From assembly GCF_040436365.1 (NCBI RefSeq), contig NZ_AP026369.1:496001-560000 (forward strand): a stretch of 64,000 bases of DNA, read 5' to 3'. A program made the translations under genes and the position numbers. Below the pieces are notes generated by a model, which was not told the DNA's origin, made no database searches, and was given only the letters and a program-made list of their open reading frames with translations. Shown here in pieces: positions 23,784 through 32,186 of the stretch. Positions within the stretch are counted from its first letter, which is position 1. Every line of letters begins with the position of its first letter. The DNA is from Hydrogenimonas sp. SS33. Its GTDB lineage: Bacteria > Campylobacterota > Campylobacteria > Campylobacterales > Hydrogenimonadaceae.

Positions 23784-24463
23784 AGCAGTCTCGCCCTGCG
23801 TTCGCGATAATCGGGGATGAATCTTCCCACCAGCTCCCAGAAGGGCTTCCGGTGGTGTTTGTGGCAGATGTGGGCCAGTTCGTGGACGACGACATAGTCG
23901 ACAAGCGCCTCTTCGTAGGCCATGAGCATCGTGTTGAGGGTGATGACATTGTCCAGGCCGCAGCACCCCCAGCGGCTCTTGTAGAAGCGGTGGCGCAGCC
24001 CCTTCGGCATCAACCCCGTCCGTTCGCTCCACTCCCGCACTTTTTGGCGGAAGAAGCTCTCCGCCATCCGGCTGTAGAGGCGCCTCCAGGCCGCTTCCAG
24101 GCCTTCGGGCGACGCCATATGAAAACAGAAACCTCCCTCTTCCAACGAAAGACGGTTTCGCGAAGCTTTCTGCGCATGCACGGGCAGCGCCTCCCCCAGA
24201 TACCAGAGGCGGCTTCCGGGCTCGTAGGAGGCGGGGTTGGTTTTTCGGTGGGTATCGAGCCGGAGTACCCTTTGGCGTATCCACGTCTCTTTGCTCGCCA
24301 CGAAGCGGTCTATCTCCTCGCGACCCATCCAGACCGGCGCCGAAACCTGCAGCGACCCGTCACTCATTATGCGAAGGTAGAGGTTTTTCTGCCCCCTTTT
24401 GCGGATGAGTTCCCCTTCGATCCTTTCGCCATTACTACAGCAAAACGCAAAAGAACTTCTCAC
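23780..24463 (-). CDS. YgjP-like metallopeptidase domain protein (DUF45, SprT/M48-related)
   Basis: A 227-residue soluble protein. The C-terminal zinc-binding motif is HELAH (VVVHELAHICHKHH), with a following helix KPFWELVGRFIPDY, as in the YgjP/DUF45 family. The middle contains SRWGCCGLDNVITLN, a family signature (usually SRWGSC). The start is GTG 24463 within an 8-bp repeat array, so the first codons are array-derived. It is coupled to recD2 by overlap; relatives also neighbour restriction or DNA-repair genes. The true protein substrate is unknown. Confidence 0.85.
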   Translation of the reverse strand: MRSSFAFCCSNGERIEGELIRKRGQKNLYLRIMSDGSLQVSAPVWMGREEIDRFVASKETWIRQRVLRLDTHRKTNPASYEPGSRLWYLGEALPVHAQKASRNRLSLEEGGFCFHMASPEGLEAAWRRLYSRMAESFFRQKVREWSERTGLMPKGLRHRFYKSRWGCCGLDNVITLNTMLMAYEEALVDYVVVHELAHICHKHHRKPFWELVGRFIPDYRERRARLL

Positions 24464-24496
24464 TTTCCCACCTTCTCACCCTCTCACTTTTTCACC
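24457..24496. repeat. Five-unit octad array (TTCTCACC type)
   Basis: Five consecutive 8-bp units of TTCTCACC type lie between algC-like and ygjP-like genes. They contain the stop codon of the former (24492-24494) and the GTG start of the latter (24461-24463). The same octads recur at 57893-57932 and 58916-58963. Confidence 0.75.
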
Positions 24497-25883
24497 CGAC
24501 TTCCTCTTTCGCCTCTTCGATCAACCCGTTCATCACCTTTCGGATACGCTCCAAAGCTTCGGGGCTCTGGGCTTCGAAACGGGTGACGAGTATGGGGGTC
24601 GTGTTGCTGGCGCGCACCAGCCCCCACCCCTCATCGAAGATGACCCTCACCCCGTCGATGGTGACGATGTCCCGGATGCCCAGCGCCTCACGCCGGCTTT
24701 GTAGAATCTTTTTGAGCGCGTCGACAATGGCGAACTTCTTCGCATCGGTTGTGGGGACCTTGATCTCGTCGGTGCTGTAGGTTTTGGGAAGCTTTTCGAA
24801 CTCCGCATCGAAATCGAAACCGTTTTTGAGCATCTCCAGTATCCGCATCATGGCGTAGATGGCGTCGTCGTAGCCGAAGTAGCGGTCGTTGAAGAAGATG
24901 TGCCCGCTCACTTCCGCCGCCAGGTCGGCGCCGGTCTCCTTGAGCAGCACCTTCAGGTTGGAGTGGCCCGTTTTGTGCATGATCGCCTTGCCGGTTTTGT
25001 TGATTTCGTCGTACATCACCTGGGAGCATTTGACCTCCCCGATGACCGTGGGCTTCTTCCCTTCCGCCGCCATCGCCTTTGCGAAGAAGAGGGCCAGAAT
25101 GTCCCCTTTGAAATTGTGATTTCGGCTCAAAAAGGCGATCCGGTCGCCGTCGCCGTCGAAGGCGAAGCCGTAATGTCTGCCCTTCTCCATCGCCTTTTTC
25201 AGGTCCTCCAGGTTCTCCTCCTCGCTGGGGTCGGGATGGTGGTTGGGGAAGGTGCCGTCGGGCTCGCAGTAGAGTTTCTGCGCCGGTATCTCCAGGCGCT
25301 CCAGCAGCGGTTCGACGGCGACGCCCGCCGCGCCGTTCCCGCAGTCGATAGCCATCTGCGGGTCGAACCCCTTCAGCCCCCCAAAGGCGTCGGCCAGGTA
25401 GTCGACATAGCGGCCGAGCGCGTCGATGGCGATGCTCTCCGTCTCGTCGGGAATTGCCATCGCACTGTTGGCCTCCACCTCTTTGCCCAGCGCATAGATC
25501 GCCTCTCCGTAGAAGGGGGCTTTGTCGATGGTGATTTTGAAGCCGTTGTACTCCGGCGGGTTGTGGGAGCCGGTAATCTGGATGCCGCCGGCGGGCGTCA
25601 CCACTTTGGCGCCCACTTTGAAGCTGTTGAAGTTGCAGAAATAGTTGACGGGGGTGGGGACCATCCCCGCATGCAGAACGATCACTTCCGCAGCGTTAAG
25701 GCCGCTGACCAGCCAGTCGGAGAGGGTCGGCGAGTGGACCCTGGCATCGTAACTGACAACGGCGTAGTCGCCCTTCTCCTTGATCTTTTTTCCGAGAAAA
25801 TAGCCGATGAGTTTGACCCGCTCTTCGGTCAGATCCTCACCGAAAACGCCGCGGATGTCATACTCTCTGAAAATATGCTGCAA
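24492..25883 (-). CDS. Phosphomannomutase/phosphoglucomutase
   Basis: A 463-residue alpha-D-phosphohexomutase. Active-site phosphoserine loop TGSHNPPEYNG (Ser near residue 105), metal-binding loop DGDGDR, sugar-binding EVSGH and phosphate-binding RASNTTP are all intact. It interconverts hexose 1- and 6-phosphates, feeding GDP-mannose, LPS and glycogen synthesis. ATG start at 25883 overlooks hairpin-repeat copy C (25908-26001) in its leader. It is the first gene of a minus-strand group with the ygjP-like and recD2 genes. Confidence 0.92.
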   Translation of the reverse strand: MQHIFREYDIRGVFGEDLTEERVKLIGYFLGKKIKEKGDYAVVSYDARVHSPTLSDWLVSGLNAAEVIVLHAGMVPTPVNYFCNFNSFKVGAKVVTPAGGIQITGSHNPPEYNGFKITIDKAPFYGEAIYALGKEVEANSAMAIPDETESIAIDALGRYVDYLADAFGGLKGFDPQMAIDCGNGAAGVAVEPLLERLEIPAQKLYCEPDGTFPNHHPDPSEEENLEDLKKAMEKGRHYGFAFDGDGDRIAFLSRNHNFKGDILALFFAKAMAAEGKKPTVIGEVKCSQVMYDEINKTGKAIMHKTGHSNLKVLLKETGADLAAEVSGHIFFNDRYFGYDDAIYAMMRILEMLKNGFDFDAEFEKLPKTYSTDEIKVPTTDAKKFAIVDALKKILQSRREALGIRDIVTIDGVRVIFDEGWGLVRASNTTPILVTRFEAQSPEALERIRKVMNGLIEEAKEEVG

Positions 25884-25907
25884 TCTTGTTCCTTTTTTAT
25901 TTTGATG

Positions 25908-26001
25908 TTACGCAAAGCTTGAGCAAAGCCAAGTTTTGGCTGGGAGACATCTCTCCCTTGCACCCCCTGAAGCTTCAAAACCAAAGATCAGGTGGGGTTT
26001 T
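25908..26001 (+). repeat. Four-hairpin dispersed repeat, copy C (lacks stem 4)
   Basis: Stem 1 is CAAAGCTTG 25913-25921 with CAAGTTTTG 25930-25938 (one G/T pair). Stem 2 is GGGAGA 25942-25947 with TCTCCC 25952-25957. The conserved spacer TGCACCCCCTGAAGCTTC follows (25959-25976). A third pairing is AAAACC 25977-25982 with GGTTTT 25996-26001, which runs into the yigZ stop codon. Loops and stem lengths match copies A and B, but nearly every stem base differs. It lies between yigZ and the phosphomannomutase gene. Confidence 0.75.
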
Positions 26002-26587
26002 ATCGAACGATCGAAAACGGCAGGCGCTCGTTCTCCAGCGCAGCGGACAGCTCCTTTTCCCTTCCTTCGGGGATCTCCACTTCCATCCAGACCCCCTTTT
26101 CGTCGAAGCTTTTCGAGACACGGCAGCCCCCGAAGCCCTGTAGCCGGTACTCCCACCTCGCTATCTGCTCGAAAGAAAGATGAAACTTCAGCGTCACGGC
26201 CGGCTCAAAAAGGCTCAAACGAGCCTGCGCCACCGCCTCCTTCGCCGCGGCGCCGTAGGCCCTGGCCATCCCGCCGGTGCCGAGCTTGATGCCGCCGAAG
26301 TAGCGGACGACGAAGAGGCCGCATTCCACCAGGCCGTTGCCACGCATCACCTGCAGTACCGGTTTGCCCGCACACCCTTTGGGTTCCCCGTCGTCGCTGG
26401 AGGCTTCCTGCAGCTGCCCCTCTTCGTTGAACCACCGCTTCGCCCAGACGATATGGTTCGCCTTGGGATGCTCCGCCCTCAGCCTCGCATGCATTGCATC
26501 GAAACGGCCGATGGGAACGAGAACGGCGAGAAACTTGGAGCGTTTCACTTCCGTTTGGGCTTCGGTCATGCGATTTACCGTTTTCAT
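26000..26587 (-). CDS. YigZ/IMPACT family protein
   Basis: A 195-residue cytoplasmic protein with the UPF0029/IMPACT N-terminal domain: KRSKFLAVLVPI, then HIVWAKRWF, SSDDGEPKGCAGKPVL and VVRYFGGIKLGTGGMARAYG. The C-terminal half is the smaller ferredoxin-like domain. Eukaryotic IMPACT regulates translation through GCN2; the bacterial function is not established. It is divergent from the methyltransferase gene (32 bp gap). Confidence 0.9.
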   Translation of the reverse strand: MKTVNRMTEAQTEVKRSKFLAVLVPIGRFDAMHARLRAEHPKANHIVWAKRWFNEEGQLQEASSDDGEPKGCAGKPVLQVMRGNGLVECGLFVVRYFGGIKLGTGGMARAYGAAAKEAVAQARLSLFEPAVTLKFHLSFEQIARWEYRLQGFGGCRVSKSFDEKGVWMEVEIPEGREKELSAALENERLPFSIVR

Positions 26588-26619
26588 GAGGTATGATTTT
26601 ATCCAAAAAAGGTTGGATT

Positions 26620-27228
26620 ATGGGTTTTGACGAGAGAGCGAAAAGCTGGGACGCTTCCCGGCGCAGGCAGGTGCTGGCTTCGTCCGTGGCCGGGGCGATC
26701 AGAGAGAAAGTCGGGCTGAAACCCGATATGCGGATACTCGATATGGGGGCGGGCACGGGCCTGCTCACGGAGCATCTGCTTCCCTTTGTCGGTCATGTCA
26801 CCGCCGTGGATACCTCCAAAGGGATGCTGGAGAAATTCACTCGGAAGTTCGCCCCGGAATCCCGGAAGATCGACACGTTTCACGGCGATATTCTGGAGTT
26901 CGAAGCTTCCGCACCTTATGACGGCATCGTCAGCTCCATGACGATGCACCATATTGAAGACCTCGGCGCCCTCTTTCACAAACTTCACACCCTCCTGAAA
27001 CCGGGCGGCTTCATCGCCATCGCCGACCTGACGCCCGAAGACGGCACTTTCCACGACCACGGCAACGACGGGGTTCACCATTTCGGTTTTGAAGAGGGAG
27101 AGCTCCGCTCACTTCTTTCAGGGCCGGGGTTTATGGCAGCAAGTATTGATATGGTCCACACTATTTTGAAGGGAAAGCGGAGGTACGACATTTTCCTTCT
27201 GACCGCTAGGAAACCACCCTGCCCCTGA
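26620..27228 (+). CDS. Class I SAM-dependent methyltransferase
   Basis: A 202-residue cytoplasmic methyltransferase with a Rossmann core: motif I ILDMGAGTGLLTE, acidic loop VTAVDTSKGM, motif IV MTMHHIEDL and LLKPGGFIAIAD. Substrate unknown (UbiE/YcgJ-like group). Start ATG 26620 (MGFDERAK) is preferred over ATG 26593 because AAAAGG precedes it at good spacing. The 3' end overlaps the convergent diguanylate cyclase gene by 23 bp. Confidence 0.88.
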   Translation: MGFDERAKSWDASRRRQVLASSVAGAIREKVGLKPDMRILDMGAGTGLLTEHLLPFVGHVTAVDTSKGMLEKFTRKFAPESRKIDTFHGDILEFEASAPYDGIVSSMTMHHIEDLGALFHKLHTLLKPGGFIAIADLTPEDGTFHDHGNDGVHHFGFEEGELRSLLSGPGFMAASIDMVHTILKGKRRYDIFLLTARKPPCP

Positions 27229-28366
27229 TGCAGATGCGATTACGTCCCGCTTTTTTGGCGCGGTAGAGTTCCCTGTCCGCCTTTTCCACGGCATCTTCCG
27301 CATCGGGTGATTCGCCCACATCGGTATTGATACCCAGAGATATGGTTACAGAGAGGCTCTTTTCCCCGATGATGAAAGGTGTGCTTTCTATCGCTTTTCT
27401 GATCCTTTCCGCGATCTCTACCGTCTCTTTCTCGCCTCTGCTTTTGACAAAAGCAACAAACTCTTCCCCGCCGAAACGAACCAGATAATCCTCTTGTCTC
27501 AAGAGTTTTCTTACACGGGCCGACAACATTCGCAAAACATCATCTCCCGTCTCGTGTCCGCATGTATCGTTGACCTGTTTGAAGTTGTCTACATCGTACA
27601 TAATGATATGGAAATTCCTATACTCTCCCGGTGCCAGTATCTCATAGAAAAACTTTCTGTTGCAGCTACCCGTCAAAGGATCGACAAAACTTCTGGAGCG
27701 CCCTTTGAAATAGTAGTAGATCTGCAGATATCCGAAAATCAGCAAAACGAGTATGACAAAGGCAACCCCCAGCATGATCGACTTGATCTGCGTGAAGTGT
27801 CGATCCACATCGCTGCGAATATGTGCCGAAAGGTCACTGCCCAGAACCGCCGACACGGTCCCGTTTTCTACAATCGGGATAGCTGCGGTTACCCACAAAG
27901 AGCCCTTTTCAACGTGTCTGTGGATCTGCCTCTTTTTGGTTGCATAGACCCTGTCCCATACATCCGACACAGGTTCGAACCGTTGCCGGAATATCGCTTT
28001 CTCCTCCGGATCGGGCTCTGTATCGAGTAGATAGCGGTAATGTCCATGCGAATCTCTGAAAACCGCAAAAACATCTTCCAGCTCTTTTGTTCTGAAGTGG
28101 TTCAGGTCCTTTTCAAGATGTTCTCTGAGACTCCTGTTTTCGGCGAGTTCGGCAAGGAGCGCTCCCCCCGTCTCCTCTTTGATCAGATCCACGGCGTTTT
28201 CCAACTCCATGACGTAGCGCTCGATCAGCATATCCGTCATCTCCTGCCTTGTGGAGACAAGGGTTTTGTCGACCTGGAGGTAGAGATAGAACATGACGGT
28301 GGTCAAAACGGCGAGAACGGTTATTGCCGTTTTGAGAACCAGGTCGAACTGTCGCGTAATCTTCAT
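27206..28366 (-). CDS. Membrane diguanylate cyclase, end of a receptor operon
   Basis: 386 residues. Membrane helix at about 10-30, periplasmic sensor region (31-195, single-CACHE-like, ending VTAAIPIVENGTVSAVLGSDLS), second helix at about 196-218, and a GGDEF domain with GGEEF at 299-303. The I-site RQED lies five residues before it. The start overlaps the upstream periplasmic protein gene by 4 bp. The operon order (PPK2, TonB-like receptor, periplasmic protein, cyclase) suggests that an outer-membrane or periplasmic signal controls c-di-GMP synthesis. Confidence 0.9.
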   Translation of the reverse strand: MKITRQFDLVLKTAITVLAVLTTVMFYLYLQVDKTLVSTRQEMTDMLIERYVMELENAVDLIKEETGGALLAELAENRSLREHLEKDLNHFRTKELEDVFAVFRDSHGHYRYLLDTEPDPEEKAIFRQRFEPVSDVWDRVYATKKRQIHRHVEKGSLWVTAAIPIVENGTVSAVLGSDLSAHIRSDVDRHFTQIKSIMLGVAFVILVLLIFGYLQIYYYFKGRSRSFVDPLTGSCNRKFFYEILAPGEYRNFHIIMYDVDNFKQVNDTCGHETGDDVLRMLSARVRKLLRQEDYLVRFGGEEFVAFVKSRGEKETVEIAERIRKAIESTPFIIGEKSLSVTISLGINTDVGESPDAEDAVEKADRELYRAKKAGRNRICIRGRVVS

Positions 28367-28824
28367 TGCTCCAGATCTTCCACATAATCTTTCATCTCAT
28401 CTTCCACTTGGAGTCCGAACCGTTGGAGCCTCTCCCGGCCGAAAATGATGGTAGGCCTTCCCTTCATCCAGAAAAAGGCACCGATTTCATCGGGGCATTC
28501 CAGAAGAATGCGGTAGTTGTCGGTCAATCTCGGGATTGCTCTACAAGCGTTCCCTTTGACGACATATCCCTTTGTATCGACAATCAGAGTCGCCTCTTCG
28601 CAACGGTCCACAATCATGAGACGGGCAATACCGGAGAAGAGTCGCGCCATATTTCTGTCTTCTGTATAGAGACGGTACCCATCCAAAGAGAGATCGAAAA
28701 TGACTCTTTTCCATATCTTTCTGTTGATATCTTCCTTCTCGTCGGCACAGGCCGAAATCCAGTGTATAGAAAATATCAGAGAAAGAGTCAGGAGCTTTTC
28801 GATCCATTTTCTCAAAAAAACCAC
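28363..28824 (-). CDS. Exported periplasmic protein between receptor and diguanylate cyclase
   Basis: A 153-residue protein with an N-terminal signal sequence (LLTLSLIFSIHWISAC); the Cys after ISA could also make it a lipoprotein. The mature part is alpha/beta, with two cysteines (NACRAI, LECPDE) and the segment GAFFWMKGRPTIIFGRERL near the C-terminus. It overlaps the receptor gene by 13 bp and the cyclase gene by 4 bp. By position it may be a YfiR-like periplasmic effector, but I see no decisive similarity and make no firm family call. Confidence 0.65.
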   Translation of the reverse strand: MVFLRKWIEKLLTLSLIFSIHWISACADEKEDINRKIWKRVIFDLSLDGYRLYTEDRNMARLFSGIARLMIVDRCEEATLIVDTKGYVVKGNACRAIPRLTDNYRILLECPDEIGAFFWMKGRPTIIFGRERLQRFGLQVEDEMKDYVEDLEQ

Positions 28825-30821
28825 TCCAGTGAGAGATAGACCTGCCTCTCAACCACGGGCAAAGCCAGCGTACCCGTATCATAGGGCAGTGATCTGTTTG
28901 CCGGAATCTTCAATGTATGGTAGGAGGTCTCCCTGGCATCGTTGAGAATATTGACCCCTTTCAGAGAGATCGTGAGATCCCCGTTCACGTGATACCGTAT
29001 ACCCGCATTGTAGTCCCATCCTCCCGGCAGGTTGTCTCTGCCTCTGCGGTAGACGAATTCATTGAAAAGGTCGAAACGCTCTACGGTATCGAGCAGGCGC
29101 AAAAACCCCCCGTAATCCTCTTTCCTGCGCGTTCCCATCTCTTTATTGACAAAGGTGTACCACCCGTTGAAGTCGATACGGTTGTTTTCGTCGAATCGGT
29201 GGGAGTAGTCGATGGATGCCGTCAGAAGAGGAAAATCCATCTTTTCGATTCTGTTGGATTTGAGAAGGTCTTCCAGGTTCATGACTATCATCGCATCCCG
29301 GGCGTAGGTGTATCTTCCTGTTACGCGTGCCGTGTCGCCGTTGTGGCTGAATTTGATTTCCGCCGCCAGTGAATCGTTCTTGGTCGAATCGAATTGCGCA
29401 TTGTGCATCGTCAGTTCATACAGTTGTGTGGGATATTCGGTATGGGTAAGAAATGTCTTGAAGTACCAGTGGTTGTCGAAAATTTTGTTGTACCCTACCC
29501 TTCCCTGCCAGGTTTTCAGTGAATCATCCACATCTCCGTTTTTCATCGTGGGGCACTTCCGGTAATCCTCCGCCGTGGCCTCGTCATGCCGGCTGTAGTC
29601 ATACCAGTTGAACTTCAATGAAACCGAAAGCATGGCACTCTCTTCGAGTGAGATCTGGTCCTGCAGATAGATGGAATAGATGTTGAAACTCGCTTTACTG
29701 TCCGGTGCTTCGGAATCATTGAAACGGTATTCGCCTATTTTCCCATGTTTGTATCGGTAGACCAGACCCACTTTAAACAGATGCGCATCCCATCTGTGGC
29801 GATAGTAGCCTTTGGCCGTAAAAAGATCGCTGTCGGCATTGAGAGAAAAGTCCGAAGGGGAAGCGTGGGCAGAAGGGTCACAGACGAAGGGAGCCAGCAA
29901 CTCACCCCAGAAAGGAGAAAAAGAGCTCATATCCATGTCGATTTTCGAATGGACATAGGAGAGGTCCAGGTGCATCTCCTTCCCGAGCCAGTCACCGGAA
30001 TAGGAGAGCCGGTAGGTAGGCATTGTAAAACTCCCTTTCTGCGGCGTTATTTCCATGCTCTGCGCCGTAAAAGGGTCATGTTTCTGCCCCAGGTATTCAA
30101 GTTCGACCCGATGGTTTTGACGATGGAGATCAAAATAAAGATGTTGCTGAGAATAGTCTCGTGAAACAGAGCTGCCGAGGTGTTCCGTATGCCTGAAGTT
30201 GTTCTCCGCCTCTTCGGCATAGGCGAAATAGGACCATTGGTCAAAAACCATGGCGTGCGAAAGTGAGAGCTCCTGGGTTTTTCTGGCGCCGATCCTTGCC
30301 TGCAGATTTCCCCCGAGTTCACGCTCCGGGTTTTTGGTATAGAGTTTGATAACGGCGGAAGCCGGCTCGGTGGAAATATCGAGTATAGGAGCACCGTAAT
30401 AGATCTCCACATGGTCGAACATTCCCATGTCTATATTGCCGTAGAAAAGGAGTCCGCTTCCGGATATCCCACTGGTGATTTCATGTTCGTTCACATAGAC
30501 CTTGATCTGGTCACTGGAGTAGAAAATCGGGTTGTTCTCCAGGGGGTCGGTCAGTCCGAAACTGTTTATGTCATAGCGAATAAGGCGCATTGTTTTGATG
30601 AGATCGGATAGACGGTAAACCTGCATTCTCTCCAGATCGTCACGGGTATAGACGACGACAAAACCCGCATTTTCATCTTTCGTTTTCCGGGAAAGATCAG
30701 AGGCTTTTCGGTAGCTTGAGAGCAGCGACTCTATGGAGTTGTCGGCACGGAGTGACTCCGTTCCCCCCTGCCAGGCAAGCAGAAGGGCAATTCCCGGCAA
30801 GAGCAGTTTTTTCATGATCAA
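28812..30821 (-). CDS. TonB-dependent receptor-like outer membrane protein
   Basis: 669 residues: signal peptide (KKLLLPGIALLLAWQGG), an N-terminal plug domain (about 30-165; VVVYTRDDLERMQVYRLSDLIKTMR, later VEIYYGAPILDISTEPASAVIKLY), then alternating barrel strands ending in LEWFF with a terminal Phe. No clear TonB box is seen before the plug. The gene overlaps the PPK2 gene by 4 bp. The downstream partners are a periplasmic protein and a diguanylate cyclase rather than an ABC importer, which argues for a sensory receptor rather than nutrient uptake; that role is an inference. Confidence 0.85.
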   Translation of the reverse strand: MIMKKLLLPGIALLLAWQGGTESLRADNSIESLLSSYRKASDLSRKTKDENAGFVVVYTRDDLERMQVYRLSDLIKTMRLIRYDINSFGLTDPLENNPIFYSSDQIKVYVNEHEITSGISGSGLLFYGNIDMGMFDHVEIYYGAPILDISTEPASAVIKLYTKNPERELGGNLQARIGARKTQELSLSHAMVFDQWSYFAYAEEAENNFRHTEHLGSSVSRDYSQQHLYFDLHRQNHRVELEYLGQKHDPFTAQSMEITPQKGSFTMPTYRLSYSGDWLGKEMHLDLSYVHSKIDMDMSSFSPFWGELLAPFVCDPSAHASPSDFSLNADSDLFTAKGYYRHRWDAHLFKVGLVYRYKHGKIGEYRFNDSEAPDSKASFNIYSIYLQDQISLEESAMLSVSLKFNWYDYSRHDEATAEDYRKCPTMKNGDVDDSLKTWQGRVGYNKIFDNHWYFKTFLTHTEYPTQLYELTMHNAQFDSTKNDSLAAEIKFSHNGDTARVTGRYTYARDAMIVMNLEDLLKSNRIEKMDFPLLTASIDYSHRFDENNRIDFNGWYTFVNKEMGTRRKEDYGGFLRLLDTVERFDLFNEFVYRRGRDNLPGGWDYNAGIRYHVNGDLTISLKGVNILNDARETSYHTLKIPANRSLPYDTGTLALPVVERQVYLSLEWFF

Positions 30822-31720
30822 TCCACCTGCTTGCTCTTTCTGTGGTACCGCTGTACGATGTCAGGGTCGGGGTGGAGCGAGACTTCCGCTTCTTTTTTGC
30901 CTTCGTAGGGGACGGTGGAGAGAACGTAGCGTATCGACTCCAAGCGTGCCGACTTCTTGTCGTTGCTCTTAACGATGATCCAGGGAGAGTAGGAGGTGTG
31001 GGTGCGGCTGAACATCTCCTCTTTGTAGTAGGAGATGTCGTCCCACTTCTCCTGAGCCTGCATATCGATGGGACTGATCTTCCACTGCTTCAGGGGGTTG
31101 GTCTTGCGCTCTTCGAACCGCTTCTTCTGCTCTTTCTTGGAGATGGAGAACCAGAATTTGATGAGGGTGATCCCGTCGTCGATGAAGGCGTGTTCCAGCT
31201 CCGGCACCTCCTGCATGAACTTTTCGTACTGCTCCTCGGAACAGAAGCCGAAGACCGGTTCCACGATGGCCCGGTTGTACCAGCTTCGGTCGAAGAAGAC
31301 GATCTCCCCGGGATTGGGAAGCTGGGCAATGTAGCGCTGGAAATAGAACTGCCCCATCTCCACTTCCGTCGGTTTGGGGAGGGCGACGACCCGGTAGCGG
31401 CGGGGGTTGAGATGTTCGGTGAAGCGCTTGATGGCACCCCCTTTTCCGGCGGCATCGCGCCCCTCGAAGATGATGAGAACCCGCTTCTTGTTTTCATAGA
31501 CCCAGTTCTGGAGCTTCACCAACTCGATCTGCAGTTTCACCAGCTCCTCTTCGTAGGTTAGTGTCCTCAGCGCTTTTGAAAGATTTTTCCCTTTGCCCAG
31601 TAGCCGCAATCCCTCTTTACTGCTAAGTCTCTCGAGGGATTTCTTCAACGACCGGATACGTTTGAGTAGCTTTTTGTCTTCGATTCTTTTCTCAATTTGG
31701 CGTAACTCATTCTCTATCAT
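30818..31720 (-). CDS. ppk2: Polyphosphate kinase 2
   Basis: A 300-residue cytoplasmic PPK2 enzyme. Walker A is GRDAAGKGGAIKRF, Walker B/catalytic segment FFDRSWYNRAIVEPV and lid-region KWDDISYYKEEMF. PPK2 enzymes phosphorylate nucleoside mono- or diphosphates with polyphosphate; the single-domain length fits the class making NTP from NDP. Start ATG 31720 is chosen because AAAGGA precedes it. The frame extends to a TTG at 31801 without a ribosome-binding site. It is the first gene of an operon with a TonB-like receptor and a diguanylate cyclase, which may connect nucleotide supply with c-di-GMP output. Confidence 0.9.
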   Translation of the reverse strand: MIENELRQIEKRIEDKKLLKRIRSLKKSLERLSSKEGLRLLGKGKNLSKALRTLTYEEELVKLQIELVKLQNWVYENKKRVLIIFEGRDAAGKGGAIKRFTEHLNPRRYRVVALPKPTEVEMGQFYFQRYIAQLPNPGEIVFFDRSWYNRAIVEPVFGFCSEEQYEKFMQEVPELEHAFIDDGITLIKFWFSISKKEQKKRFEERKTNPLKQWKISPIDMQAQEKWDDISYYKEEMFSRTHTSYSPWIIVKSNDKKSARLESIRYVLSTVPYEGKKEAEVSLHPDPDIVQRYHRKSKQVD

Positions 31721-32186
31721 TCGAATCCTTTCTCTATATATTGCATCTTGTTCTATAGTACTCCATATTTCATTACAAAAAATATAAATATTTTTTTTCA
31801 AGAACGGACAGGGAAATACCGCCTATGATTTACATGTAACACAGACCATCCTGACATTTGAAACCGGGGAGTACACGTTTGACGGTCTGCACCAACAATA
31901 TCGGCAAAAAATAGGATCCATATAACTGAGGTTATGCGGTGTCTGATCCAAATTTGCGGCATTTCTGCCGGTGTGGAGGCACCGCAACGGAGTCATGAAA
32001 AAATATGCCGGGAAAACCGACAAGACGGCCGAATATCCCGGAGCCGGGAAAGACCCTGCCTATGATATTTTCTATATTTTCGCCTTTGGTATAATCATAC
32101 AAAAAGAGGGGCTCTTCACAAAGCTCTGTTTTCGGTTTGGAAGCGGATCAAAACTTTGTGTAGTAGACCGATAAATGGGGTGATAT
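31721..32186. other. Gene-free region upstream of tamA and ppk2
   Basis: No convincing coding sequence is seen in these 466 bp. The left part (31721-31800) is very A+T rich and probably holds the ppk2 promoter. In the middle is a small hairpin CGGTG/CACCG (31969-31973 with 31980-31984). A TATAAT box at 32090-32095, 92 bp before the tamA start, is a candidate -10 box for the tam operon. The short open frames here lack ribosome-binding sites and normal composition. Confidence 0.5.

Noticed and set aside
23784-24284. N-terminal extension of RecD2 by 167 residues
   Set aside because: The extension is a frame-shifted reading of the YgjP-like gene. Family-like RecD2 sequence begins at TTG 23783, coupled to the upstream stop.
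30700-30821. TonB box at the N-terminus of the receptor
   Set aside because: No convincing hydrophobic-acidic pentapeptide before the plug domain could be identified.
31971-32174. A 67-codon plus-strand gene before tamA
   Set aside because: No ribosome-binding site, atypical composition, no recognisable fold, and a likely promoter lies inside it.
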